The translations under genes were made by a program, and so were the position numbers. The notes beneath the pieces were generated by a model. That model made no database searches. It saw nothing but the letters and a program-made list of their open reading frames with translations, and was not told where the DNA came from. Below are positions 6,428-12,784 of a DNA stretch of 18,499 nucleotides, piece after piece. The stretch spans positions 28,693-47,191 of the forward strand of contig QFNN01000028.1 of assembly GCA_003240855.1 (NCBI GenBank), given 5' to 3'. Every line of letters starts with the position of its first letter. Position 1 is the first letter of the stretch. This stretch comes from Sphingomonas sanxanigenens (lineage in GTDB: Bacteria; Pseudomonadota; Alphaproteobacteria; Sphingomonadales; Sphingomonadaceae).

Positions 6428-6994
6428 CTAGATCAGTGCCGGCTGGATGAGGCGTAATGCGGTGACGCCTGAAAAAAGTCCGCCGAGCAGCAGGAGGGCC
6501 GCCGCGCCCTTTCTGATCTGCGCAGCCGGCAATTGCGGACCAAGCGCCAGCGCCGCGCCCGATGCCACGATCACGCCCGCTGCCCCGCCGCAGGCGGCAA
6601 GGATGGGCGATGCCGTCCGCGCGGCGATGGCGGCGGTCACGAACAGCGTCTTGTCGCCAAAACCCAGGATCAGGAAAGCCAGGAAGCTGCTTGCGAAGGC
6701 GCCGACCCGCCAGCGCGCGACATCAGGCGCGCGCACCGGAAGCAACGCTCCGGCGCCTGCCAGAATCAGCGCCAGGGCGAGCAGCAGCCCTCGCGCTTCC
6801 GGCGTCATCAGCGGCGCGAGCATGGCGCCGGCGAAGGCCGCCAGCGCGGCGTTGACGGCGGCGGCGAGCGAAACGCCGGCAAGCACGGCGCGCGCCCGCC
6901 CGAAATGCGCGGCCAGCGCCATGGCGAGCAACAGGCTCTTGCCGCCGAACTCGGCGAGGAGCGCGGCGACGAAAGCGGGCAGCAGGGCGTCCAC
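6428..6994 (-). CDS. TMEM165/GDT1 family membrane protein with altered motifs
   Basis: The family (GDT1, TMEM165, bacterial MneA) are transporters of Mn2+/Ca2+ with two copies of a Glu-x-Gly-Asp-Lys-Ser/Thr motif. This 188-residue protein has about six hydrophobic helices in two halves and both motif positions, but each has lost an acidic residue. The first is EFGGKS (15-20; Gly for Asp), the second GFGDKT (111-116; Gly for Glu). The pair together keeps one Glu and one Asp. The start is a GTG at 6994, 3 bp after the stop of the upstream small gene, with GGATAGG before it, so the two are probably co-translated. The metal specificity cannot be told from sequence. Confidence 0.82.
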   Translation of the reverse strand: MDALLPAFVAALLAEFGGKSLLLAMALAAHFGRARAVLAGVSLAAAVNAALAAFAGAMLAPLMTPEARGLLLALALILAGAGALLPVRAPDVARWRVGAFASSFLAFLILGFGDKTLFVTAAIAARTASPILAACGGAAGVIVASGAALALGPQLPAAQIRKGAAALLLLGGLFSGVTALRLIQPALI

Positions 6995-6997
6995 GCC

Positions 6998-7321
6998 CTA
7001 TCCGGCGAAGCGCACCGACATGGCGGCGGCAAAGGATTCGCCCGCGCTGCGATCGCTGCGGTCGCAGCTTGCGGCGGCGCGCATCATGTCGAGATAGGAT
7101 AGCAGCATCGGCCCGCGCTCGCCGCCGGCCAGCGCCGCTTCGAGCGAGCGGGTCAGTTGCGCCAGCGGCATCAGCCCATGCGCTTCGGCAGTGCTGCGCA
7201 CCAGGTCGACATTCTCGCACAGCCGCAAGATGTTCTGATGCCCGATTTCGGCGGCGATGCCGTCGATCCGCGCGCACAGGGTGGCGCGGATATGACGCAT
7301 CGCTTCGGACTCATTCGCCAT
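6998..7321 (-). CDS. Small helical protein, possibly HPt-like without the histidine
   Basis: I do not recognise a named family for this 107-residue protein. It is predicted helical and soluble, with no signal peptide. Residues 32-82 (ENVDLVRSTAEAHGLMPLAQ ... LEAALAGGERGPMLLSYLDMM) follow the rhythm of helices in histidine phosphotransfer (HPt) domains. In HPt proteins an HxxKGS motif would sit about where DLVRST is, but here no histidine is present. This likeness is my inference. The ATG at 7321 has a GGGGG tract about nine bases upstream. The stop is 3 bp before the GDT1-like start, so they are likely an operon. A CtrA-like box lies 50 bp upstream, and divK is about 470 bp away. Confidence 0.7.
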   Translation of the reverse strand: MANESEAMRHIRATLCARIDGIAAEIGHQNILRLCENVDLVRSTAEAHGLMPLAQLTRSLEAALAGGERGPMLLSYLDMMRAAASCDRSDRSAGESFAAAMSVRFAG

Positions 7322-7370
7322 GATTTGTGGCCCCCGCCGGTTTGAGGCGGAAAGCTTTGCTCAAAAGACC

Positions 7371-7385
7371 CTAATGTCTCGTTAA
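7371..7385. promoter_or_regulatory. CtrA-like box upstream of the small helical gene
   Basis: The minus strand reads TTAA-N7-TTAG (plus strand CTAA, seven bases, TTAA). The CtrA consensus of alphaproteobacteria is TTAA-N7-TTAA, so there is one mismatch at exact spacing. It lies 50 bp upstream of the ATG at 7321, a normal promoter distance. A single site with one mismatch is suggestive only. Confidence 0.35.
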
Positions 7386-7407
7386 GGACGCGAATCGCCC
7401 GGACACG

Positions 7408-7434
7408 AAAAAAGCGGGCCGCAAAGCGACCCGC
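7408..7434 (-). terminator. Hairpin terminator of rpmG
   Basis: On the minus strand a 9-bp stem (GCGGGTCGC with GCGGCCCGC, one G-U pair) and a TTT loop are followed by six T (plus strand A-run 7408-7413). It lies 27 bp after the rpmG stop. A smaller hairpin (AAGCCC/GGGCTT, 7449-7463) overlaps the stop codon itself. Confidence 0.88.
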
Positions 7435-7461
7435 CCCGATCGGCCGGCAAGCCCGGAGGGC

Positions 7462-7635
7462 TTACTTGATCTTGGCTTCCTTGAACTCGACATGCTTGCG
7501 AGCGATCGGATCATATTTCCGGAAGCTCAGCTTTTCGGTCGTGTTCGGGCTACGCGGGTTCTTCTTCGTGACGTAGAAGAAGCCGGTATCAGCCGAGCTG
7601 ACGAGCTTGATCTTGACGGTGGTCGGCTTTGCCAT
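7462..7635 (-). CDS. rpmG: 50S ribosomal protein L33
   Basis: This 57-residue protein is L33 of the large ribosomal subunit, located near the E site. Its sequence begins MAKPTTVKIKLVSSADTGFF and continues with YVTKKNPR and the family hallmark KLSFRKYDP, ending in a lysine-rich tail. It has no cysteines, so it is the zinc-independent (C-minus) form. It is short for the usual gene-length cutoffs. It has its own candidate promoter and leader hairpin upstream and a hairpin terminator downstream. divK lies 157 bp upstream on the same strand; in Caulobacter and rhizobia pleD normally stands between divK and rpmG. Confidence 0.96.
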   Translation of the reverse strand: MAKPTTVKIKLVSSADTGFFYVTKKNPRSPNTTEKLSFRKYDPIARKHVEFKEAKIK

Positions 7636-7660
7636 GACCCGAAAACCTCAGTCCTGAAAT

Positions 7661-7696
7661 CTAAAAAAGACAAAAGCGGCGCCAACGACGCCGCTT
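7661..7696 (-). terminator. Hairpin with T-run between divK and rpmG
   Basis: On the minus strand the arms AAGCGGCG and CGCCGCTT (plus 7689-7696 and 7674-7681) with a 7-base loop are followed by TTGTCTTTTTT. It fits an intrinsic terminator for divK. If the candidate promoter at 7710-7738 is real, the hairpin would sit at the very 5' end of the rpmG transcript, as an mRNA-stabilising or attenuating element. Confidence 0.7.
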
Positions 7697-7709
7697 GCGT
7701 GAGCGCAGG

Positions 7710-7738
7710 CCAATGCGCGCAGAGTCGCACTTTGTCAA
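7710..7738 (-). promoter_or_regulatory. Candidate housekeeping promoter of rpmG
   Basis: On the minus strand a perfect -35 TTGACA (7738-7733) is followed after 17 bp by CATTGG (7715-7710) as a weak -10. Transcription would start near 7703, giving a 5' leader of about 68 bases for rpmG that includes the hairpin at 7674-7696. Confidence 0.5.
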
Positions 7739-7792
7739 GGCTTGGAGTCTAGCCCGCCGGGCCGGCGCGCCATCCGCCCAGGCGCAGCCGCT

Positions 7793-8155
7793 CTATACCA
7801 AAGCGCCGACGGCCTCGATGAACTTCATCACCGCGATGGGCTTGGACACATAGGCTTCGGCCCCCGCCGCGCGGATGCGGTCCTCGTCGCCTTTTCCGGC
7901 GTAGGCGGTCACCGCCATGATGGGAATAGGCTTCAGCGCCTCATCGGCTTTAAGCGTCTCTATCAGCTCGATTCCACTCACATGGGGAAGCTGAATGTCC
8001 ATTATGATCAGATCGGGGGCGAAGGCGCGCGCGGTGGCGACTGCCTCGCGCCCGTCGCGCACCGGCTCGGCGACATAGTCGTGGGCGCGCAGCAGATCGC
8101 AGAACAGTTTCAGATTGAGTTCGTTGTCCTCGACAACGAGCACTCTTTTTGTCAC
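7793..8155 (-). CDS. divK: Single-domain response regulator DivK
   Basis: DivK is the essential cell-cycle response regulator of alphaproteobacteria, switched by PleC/DivJ kinases and feeding into CckA-CtrA. The GTG start gives 120 residues, a bare receiver domain; GGGGAA lies six bases before it. Acidic residues Glu9 and Asp10 (VVEDN), phospho-acceptor Asp53 (IIMDIQLP, the same number as in Caulobacter DivK), Thr83 (AVTAYA) and Lys105 (SKPI) are all present. The reading frame extends upstream to 8380 but that part lies opposite the DUF3572 gene and is not coding. divK is divergent from DUF3572 with only 36 bp between the starts. Confidence 0.93.
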   Translation of the reverse strand: MTKRVLVVEDNELNLKLFCDLLRAHDYVAEPVRDGREAVATARAFAPDLIIMDIQLPHVSGIELIETLKADEALKPIPIMAVTAYAGKGDEDRIRAAGAEAYVSKPIAVMKFIEAVGALV

Positions 8156-8191
8156 GCGCTTCCCCGAACAATGTGGTGATCTATCTAGGCC

Positions 8192-8464
8192 ATGCCGACG
8201 CATCATACAAATGAGGCCGACCCGGTGGTGACGGCGCTCGCCGCGCTGGGTTGGGTGCTCGAATCGCCCGATCGCGCCCAGCGCCTGCTCGCGCTCACCG
8301 GGCTGGGGGCTGAGGATCTGCGCGCCCGCGCAGCCGATCCCGCAGTGCTTGGCGCGGTCCTCGGCTTCCTTGAGGCGCATGAGCCCGATCTCGTCGCCTG
8401 CGCCGCGGCGACGGGCGCGACCCCCGCCGCGCTGGTCGCCGCGCGCGAGGCGCTTGAGCGATGA
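8192..8464 (+). CDS. DUF3572 family protein
   Basis: The 90-residue protein matches the alphaproteobacterial DUF3572 pattern: an ALxxLGW/FL helix, RAQRLLALTGL, a D/E-L-R pair (AEDLRARAADPAVLGAVLGFL) and a C-terminal AA..G..P.AL..AR helix. Function is unknown. No signal peptide or membrane segment is present. The gene is divergent from divK with 36 bp between, a placement I recall from other alphaproteobacteria. Its stop overlaps the next start (ATGA at 8461-8464), so the following HAD gene is translationally coupled. Confidence 0.85.
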   Translation: MPTHHTNEADPVVTALAALGWVLESPDRAQRLLALTGLGAEDLRARAADPAVLGAVLGFLEAHEPDLVACAAATGATPAALVAAREALER

Positions 8465-9090
8465 GCCGTCCGCTCCTCATCACTGATTGCGACGAAGTGC
8501 TGTTGCACATGGTCGTGCCCTTCGGCGCCTGGCTGGGCGAGGCGCATGCGATCGACTTTGCGCCCGAAGGCGGCGATTTCTCGCGTGCGCTGCGTCACCG
8601 CCACGATGGCGCGATCGTCGACCGCGAGGCGGTCTGGCCGCTGCTCGACGGCTTCTTCACGACCGAGATGCACCGGCAGACCCTCGTCCCCCATGCCGCC
8701 GAAGCCCTGGCGGCGCTCGCCGCGCTCGCCGACATCGTGGTGCTCACCAATCTCGCCGATCATCATCAGACGGGGCGCGAGGCGCAGCTCGATGCGCTTG
8801 GCCTCCGGCACCGGGTGATCACCAACCAGGGGGGCAAGGGGGCGCCCGTCGCCCGGCTGCTCGACGAATATGGGCCGAGCGCCGCAGTCTTTGTCGACGA
8901 TCTCGCCCAGCATCATGATTCGGTCGCACGCCATGCGCCGCAGGTTCACCGGCTGCACATGATCTCGGAGCCCAGCCTGGCCCCGGTGGTCGCGCCCGCG
9001 CCCGCCGCGCATGCCCGGATCGACGACTGGCGCGAGGCCGAACGCTGGATCGCGGCGCGCTTCGCCGAAGGGCCGTCCGCCGGGGCTTGA
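8461..9090 (+). CDS. HAD-superfamily hydrolase
   Basis: This 209-residue protein has the four HAD phosphatase motifs: motif I DCDEV (nucleophile Asp9, acid/base Asp11), motif II VLTN (Thr96), motif III Lys126 (GGKGAP), and motif IV FVDD (Asp146, Asp147). Motif I is followed by Leu-Leu-His-Met, which differs from the common DxDGT/V. The helical segment between motifs I and II would form a cap (about 13-85). The C-terminus is Ala/Pro-rich, then a short amphipathic helix. Substrate is unknown; probable small phosphate ester. It overlaps the DUF3572 stop by 4 bp. Confidence 0.88.
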   Translation: MSRPLLITDCDEVLLHMVVPFGAWLGEAHAIDFAPEGGDFSRALRHRHDGAIVDREAVWPLLDGFFTTEMHRQTLVPHAAEALAALAALADIVVLTNLADHHQTGREAQLDALGLRHRVITNQGGKGAPVARLLDEYGPSAAVFVDDLAQHHDSVARHAPQVHRLHMISEPSLAPVVAPAPAAHARIDDWREAERWIAARFAEGPSAGA

Positions 9091-9122
9091 CCGCAGGGCC
9101 TTCCCGGTGCTTGGGAAAATCC

Positions 9123-9584
9123 ATGTCCATCGACAAGCGCATCGCCGAGCTTGGCCTCAAGCTCCCCAAGCCCGCCGCCCCCGTCGCGGCCTATGTTCCG
9201 GCCGTCGAAAAGGGCGGTTTTCTCCATATTTCCGGGCAGTTGCCGTTCCGCGACGGCAATCTGATGACCGGTCGGGTAGGCGAGGATGTCGATACCGATT
9301 TCGGGCGTGAGGCGGCGCGCGCCTGTGCGCTGATGCTGATCGCGCAGATGCAGGCGGCGCTCGGCTCGCTCGACCGCGTCGATCGCGTCGTGAAGCTTGG
9401 CGTGTTCGTCAACAGCGATCCCAAGTTCACCGGGCAGCCCAAGGTCGCCGACGGCGCCTCGACTCTTATGGCCGACGTGTTCGGCGAAGCGGGCAAGCAC
9501 GCGCGCAGCGCGGTCGGCGTGCCTGTTCTCCCGCTCGGCGCGGCGGTGGAAGTCGATGCCATCGTCGCCGTACGCGACGCCTGA
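9123..9584 (+). CDS. RidA family (YjgF/YER057c/UK114) protein
   Basis: RidA proteins hydrolyse reactive enamine/imine intermediates of PLP enzymes. The 153-residue protein is the longer variety, with 'VAAYVPAVEKGGFLHISGQLPF' type core, 'RVGEDVD', and the C-terminal KHARSAVGVPVLPLG segment. Arg128 and Glu143 correspond to the catalytic Arg and Glu of active RidA proteins. The ATG at 9123 is preferred over an upstream TTG at 9087 because the family fold begins at MSIDKR. GGGAA lies about six bases upstream. It overlaps the phosphodiesterase gene by 29 bp, so the two are likely coupled. Confidence 0.92.
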   Translation: MSIDKRIAELGLKLPKPAAPVAAYVPAVEKGGFLHISGQLPFRDGNLMTGRVGEDVDTDFGREAARACALMLIAQMQAALGSLDRVDRVVKLGVFVNSDPKFTGQPKVADGASTLMADVFGEAGKHARSAVGVPVLPLGAAVEVDAIVAVRDA

Positions 9585-10293
9585 TCCCGCGCGGATCGCT
9601 TTCCTCACCGCGCAGCCTTTCGCGCATCGCGGGCTGCACGGGCAGGGCATTGTCGAAAATAGCCGTGCAGCCTGGGCGGGCGCGATCGCGCTCGGCCACG
9701 GCATTGAATGCGACGTCCAGGCCTCGGCCGACGGCGTCGCTTTCGTTTTCCACGATTATGACCTCAAGCGGCTGACCGGTCGCGAAGGGCGGCTGGCAAG
9801 CCTGATGTCGGGCGAGTTGGATGGCGTCCGCCTGTCGGGCAGCGAGGAGACGATTCCGCGCCTCGCCGAGATGCTGGCGCTTGTCGGCGGCCGCGCGCCT
9901 CTGCTTATCGAGATCAAGGCCGATCATGTGCGCATCGCGCCGCTCTGCCTTTCGGTTCTTCACGCGCTCGAAGCCTATGCCGGCCCGGCCGCGATCATGT
10001 CGTTCAATCCGCTCGTCGGCCGCTGGTTCGCGCGCCATGCCGCGCGCGTCACGCGCGGGCTGGTCGTCACCGAGGAAGGTCGCAAGGGATTGCGCGGCGC
10101 TCTCGTCCGGCGGCTTGCGCTTTGGCAGGCGAAACCCGACTTCCTCGCCTATGACGTGCGCGATCTTCCATCCGGCTTCGCTTCGCTGTGGCGGGGGCGC
10201 GGCATGCCGTTGTTGACCTGGACGGTGCGCAGCGACGCCGCAGCCGGGGTTGCGGCGCTCTATGCCGATCAACCGATATACGAACGACCCTGA
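9556..10293 (+). CDS. Glycerophosphodiester phosphodiesterase family protein
   Basis: The enzyme hydrolyses glycerophosphodiesters to glycerol-3-phosphate and an alcohol. The ATG at 9556, with GGTGGAAG upstream, gives 245 residues, the normal length of a cytosolic UgpQ-like protein. Catalytic and metal residues are in place: His24-Arg25 (AHRG), Glu34-Asn35, Glu51 and Asp53 (IECDVQ), His66 (FHDYDL), and Glu119-Lys121 (IEIK). No signal peptide is seen, so it is probably cytoplasmic. The start lies inside ridA and the stop overlaps the next start (TGATG), so three genes form one coupled unit. Confidence 0.92.
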   Translation: MPSSPYATPDPARIAFLTAQPFAHRGLHGQGIVENSRAAWAGAIALGHGIECDVQASADGVAFVFHDYDLKRLTGREGRLASLMSGELDGVRLSGSEETIPRLAEMLALVGGRAPLLIEIKADHVRIAPLCLSVLHALEAYAGPAAIMSFNPLVGRWFARHAARVTRGLVVTEEGRKGLRGALVRRLALWQAKPDFLAYDVRDLPSGFASLWRGRGMPLLTWTVRSDAAAGVAALYADQPIYERP

Positions 10294-11435
10294 TGGACGA
10301 TCTCGTCGCGCGGATAGGCAATGGCGTGGCGTCGTTCGATGCGGCGCAGTGGGATGCCTGCGCCGGCGTCGGCAATCCTTTCGTCAGCTACGCCTTCCTC
10401 TCGATCCTCGAGCAATCGGGCAGCGCCACCGCACGCAACGGGTGGCAACCGGTTCCGATCGCGATCGACGGCCCCGACGGCCGCCTCGCCGCCGTCGCGC
10501 CGGCCTATGCCAAAAGCCATAGTCAGGGCGAATATGTGTTCGATCAGGGCTGGGCCGACGCCTATGAGCGCGCAGGCGGCGCCTATTACCCCAAACTCCA
10601 GATCGCCGTGCCTTTCTCGCCGGTGCCCGGTCCGCGCCTGCTCGTCCGCGATCCGGCCTATGCGCCGGCGCTGATCGGCGCGCTGGAGGCCGTGGTCGGT
10701 CAGCACGGCCTGTCCTCCGCGCATGCGACCTTCATCGCGGCGGAGGAGGTTCCGCTGTTCGAGGCGGCCGGCTGGCTGATCCGTACCGACAGTCAATTCC
10801 ACTGGACCGACGAAGGCTATGGCGATTTCGAGGGCTTTCTAGCCGCGCTCGCCAGCCGCAAGCGCAAGGCGATCCGCAAGGAGCGCGCGGCGGCGGTCGA
10901 GGGGCTCGAGATCGTTCGCCTGACGGGCGACGCGATCCGCGAAGCCGACTGGGATGATTTCTGGCGTTTCTATCAGGATACAGGCGCGCGCAAATGGGGG
11001 CGGCCCTATCTTACCCGGTCCTTCTTCTCGCTGCTCGGCGATCGGATGGCGGACAAGGTGCTGCTCATTCTCGCGAAGCGCAACGGGCGCTCGATCGCCG
11101 GCGCGCTCAACCTGATCGGCGCCGATACGCTATATGGCCGCTACTGGGGCGCGGTCGAGGAAGTGCCCTTCCTTCATTTCGAGCTTTGCTATTATCAGGC
11201 GATCGATGTGGCGCTGGCGCTTGGCCTGAAGCGTGTCGAGGCGGGCGCGCAGGGCGGGCACAAGCTGGCGCGCGGCTATGTCCCGACGCCTACCTGGTCG
11301 GCGCATTATATCGCCGATTCCGGCTTCCGCTCGGCCGTGGCTGACTTTCTCGCGCGAGAGCGCCAGGCCGTTGCGCGCGACATCGCGCTGCTGGGTGAGA
11401 TGACGCCTTTCAGGAAAGGCGAGACCGAAGGCTAG
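10293..11435 (+). CDS. GNAT/FemAB-like (DUF482) acetyltransferase
   Basis: The 380-residue protein resembles the FemAB-like family PF04339 (DUF482): an N-terminal NPFVSYAFLSILEQSGSA segment, APAYAKSHSQGEYVFDQGWADA, HATF, LASRKRKAIRKERAAA, and WGRPYLTRSFFSLL. Such proteins have two GNAT-like halves; family members adjoin RidA and GDPD genes in many alphaproteobacteria. The substrate is unknown (an aminoacyl or acyl transfer to a lipid or wall precursor is possible). The start overlaps the GDPD stop by one base. The stop TAG is shared tail-to-tail with the next gene. Confidence 0.88.
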   Translation: MDDLVARIGNGVASFDAAQWDACAGVGNPFVSYAFLSILEQSGSATARNGWQPVPIAIDGPDGRLAAVAPAYAKSHSQGEYVFDQGWADAYERAGGAYYPKLQIAVPFSPVPGPRLLVRDPAYAPALIGALEAVVGQHGLSSAHATFIAAEEVPLFEAAGWLIRTDSQFHWTDEGYGDFEGFLAALASRKRKAIRKERAAAVEGLEIVRLTGDAIREADWDDFWRFYQDTGARKWGRPYLTRSFFSLLGDRMADKVLLILAKRNGRSIAGALNLIGADTLYGRYWGAVEEVPFLHFELCYYQAIDVALALGLKRVEAGAQGGHKLARGYVPTPTWSAHYIADSGFRSAVADFLARERQAVARDIALLGEMTPFRKGETEG

Positions 11436-11728
11436 GCGGCGTGGCGGCCGGCTTGGGAAAGCCAGGCGCGGGCCTGGCGCTGGGCCTCGGCGATTTCGCG
11501 CGCAGACATTTCATGCGCGATCTCGGCACGCCATTGCTGTGCTCGCTCGCTGCCCGACATGGCCGAGATGTTGAACCACTTATGCGCTTCGACGAGATTG
11601 AGATCGACGCCCTCGGCGCCCGACGAATAGGCGATGCCCAGATCGAAACAGGCGTCGCTGTCGCCGCGAGCGGCCTCGGCAAGGCGGCTTTCGATCAGGA
11701 AACGAGCGGCGTTGTAACTGGTCCCCAT
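11432..11728 (-). CDS. Small Sel1-repeat protein
   Basis: The 98-residue protein has a single Sel1-like repeat pair: AARGDSDACFDLGIAYSSG at 19-37 and VDLNLVEAHKWFNISAMSGS at 41-60, followed by a helix, WRAEIAHEMSAREIAEAQRQARAWL. Sel1 repeats are helical protein-binding modules. Because it is small, cytoplasmic and without other domains, its partner is unknown. Of two ATG codons, 11728 fits the GGGGG ribosome site better (eight bases) than 11734 (two bases); a reading frame up to 11803 exists but would start inside a palindrome. Its stop overlaps the stop of the convergent acetyltransferase in the shared CTAG (11432-11435). Confidence 0.8.
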   Translation of the reverse strand: MGTSYNAARFLIESRLAEAARGDSDACFDLGIAYSSGAEGVDLNLVEAHKWFNISAMSGSERAQQWRAEIAHEMSAREIAEAQRQARAWLSQAGRHAA

Positions 11729-11777
11729 TTCCATTTCCCCCAGAAATGAACGACTCGAACCTTCGACATGTCGGGAT

Positions 11778-11803
11778 AAAAAATGGTTAACGCGGTTAAC
11801 CAT
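11778..11803 (-). terminator. Palindrome with T-run downstream of panC
   Basis: Perfect 9-bp arms (ATGGTTAAC 11783-11791 and GTTAACCAT 11795-11803) flank a GCG centre. On the minus strand this hairpin is followed by TTTTTT (plus 11778-11783), which suits a panC terminator, though the stem is AT-rich and the loop tight. It could also be an operator for the Sel1 gene. Confidence 0.5.
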
Positions 11804-11843
11804 CTATTCCGGCAAGAAAAAACGACCGGGGGAAAAGGAAGTT

Positions 11844-12689
11844 TCAGGCGCGCGGCTTGATCGCGAGATTATCGATCAGGCGCGTGCCGCCGATTCTGGC
11901 GGCGACCAGAATGCGCGCGGGGCGGTCAGGGGCGGGGTCGAGCGCCAGCGTTTCGGCGTCGCGCAAGTCGACATAATCGATCGATTCGAATCCGGCTTTC
12001 AGGATCGCCGCCTTGGCGGCCTCGATCGCCTGAGCGGGGTCCTGCCCCTGTTCGATCGCGATCGCGGCTTCGCCCAGCGCGCGCGGCAAAGCGCGGGCGT
12101 GGACGCGATCTTCCTCGGTCAGATAGGCGTTGCGCGACGACAGGGCTACGCCGTCGGCATCGCGCTGGGTGCTCACGCCGACGATCTCGACACCCATGTC
12201 GAGATCGGCCGCCATCCGCCGGATTACCGCAAGCTGCTGATAATCCTTCTCGCCGAACACCGCGATGTCGGGGCGGACCTGATTGAACAGCTTGGCGACG
12301 ACGGTCGCGACGCCGTCGAAATGGCCCGGCCGCGCCGCGCCGTCCATCGGCTCGCTCACCCCGCTCACCGCAATGTGCGTGGCGAAGCCCTCTGGATACA
12401 TGGTCTCGACGTCGGGCAGCCACAGGATCGCGGCTCCGCCTTCGGTCAGCATCGCCGAATCGGATGACAGGCGGCGCGGATAGGCGGCGAGATCCTCGTT
12501 CGGCCCGAACTGCTTCGGGTTGACGAAGATCGAGACGACGACATGCTTGGCGCGCAGCCTGGCTTCGGCGACGAGCGCCATATGGCCGGCGTGGAGCGCG
12601 CCCATCGTCGGCACGAGCGCGACCGGACCATCGGCGCGCAGCGCGGCGACGGCGCTTCTCAACTCGGCGATCTGACGGATCGTTTGCAC
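11844..12689 (-). CDS. panC: Pantothenate synthetase (pantoate-beta-alanine ligase)
   Basis: PanC joins pantoate to beta-alanine using ATP in the last step of pantothenate (vitamin B5, coenzyme A) synthesis. The 281-residue protein is full length. The adenylate-forming motifs are visible: PTMGALHAGHMAL (HIGH-like, about 28-40), VSIFVNPKQFGPNEDLAAYPR, GHFDGVATVVAKLFN, FGEKDYQQL, and SSRN (KMSKS-like). The start is a GTG at 12689 with only a weak ribosome site. It is divergent from mipZ with 95 bp between; no other pan gene is in the window. Confidence 0.96.
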   Translation of the reverse strand: MQTIRQIAELRSAVAALRADGPVALVPTMGALHAGHMALVAEARLRAKHVVVSIFVNPKQFGPNEDLAAYPRRLSSDSAMLTEGGAAILWLPDVETMYPEGFATHIAVSGVSEPMDGAARPGHFDGVATVVAKLFNQVRPDIAVFGEKDYQQLAVIRRMAADLDMGVEIVGVSTQRDADGVALSSRNAYLTEEDRVHARALPRALGEAAIAIEQGQDPAQAIEAAKAAILKAGFESIDYVDLRDAETLALDPAPDRPARILVAARIGGTRLIDNLAIKPRA

Positions 12690-12784
12690 GCGCTGACGGG
12701 CTCCGATAAGGCGAAAGGGACGCGCTCCTTACCGGGGCGCGCGGGGGCGGACAAGCAAAAGGCGCCGGATCGGGGTAAGGGATT

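Noticed and set aside
11787..11799. CtrA box in TTAACGCGGTTAA
   Set aside because: The TTAA halves are 5 bp apart, not 7; it is better read as part of a 21-bp palindrome.
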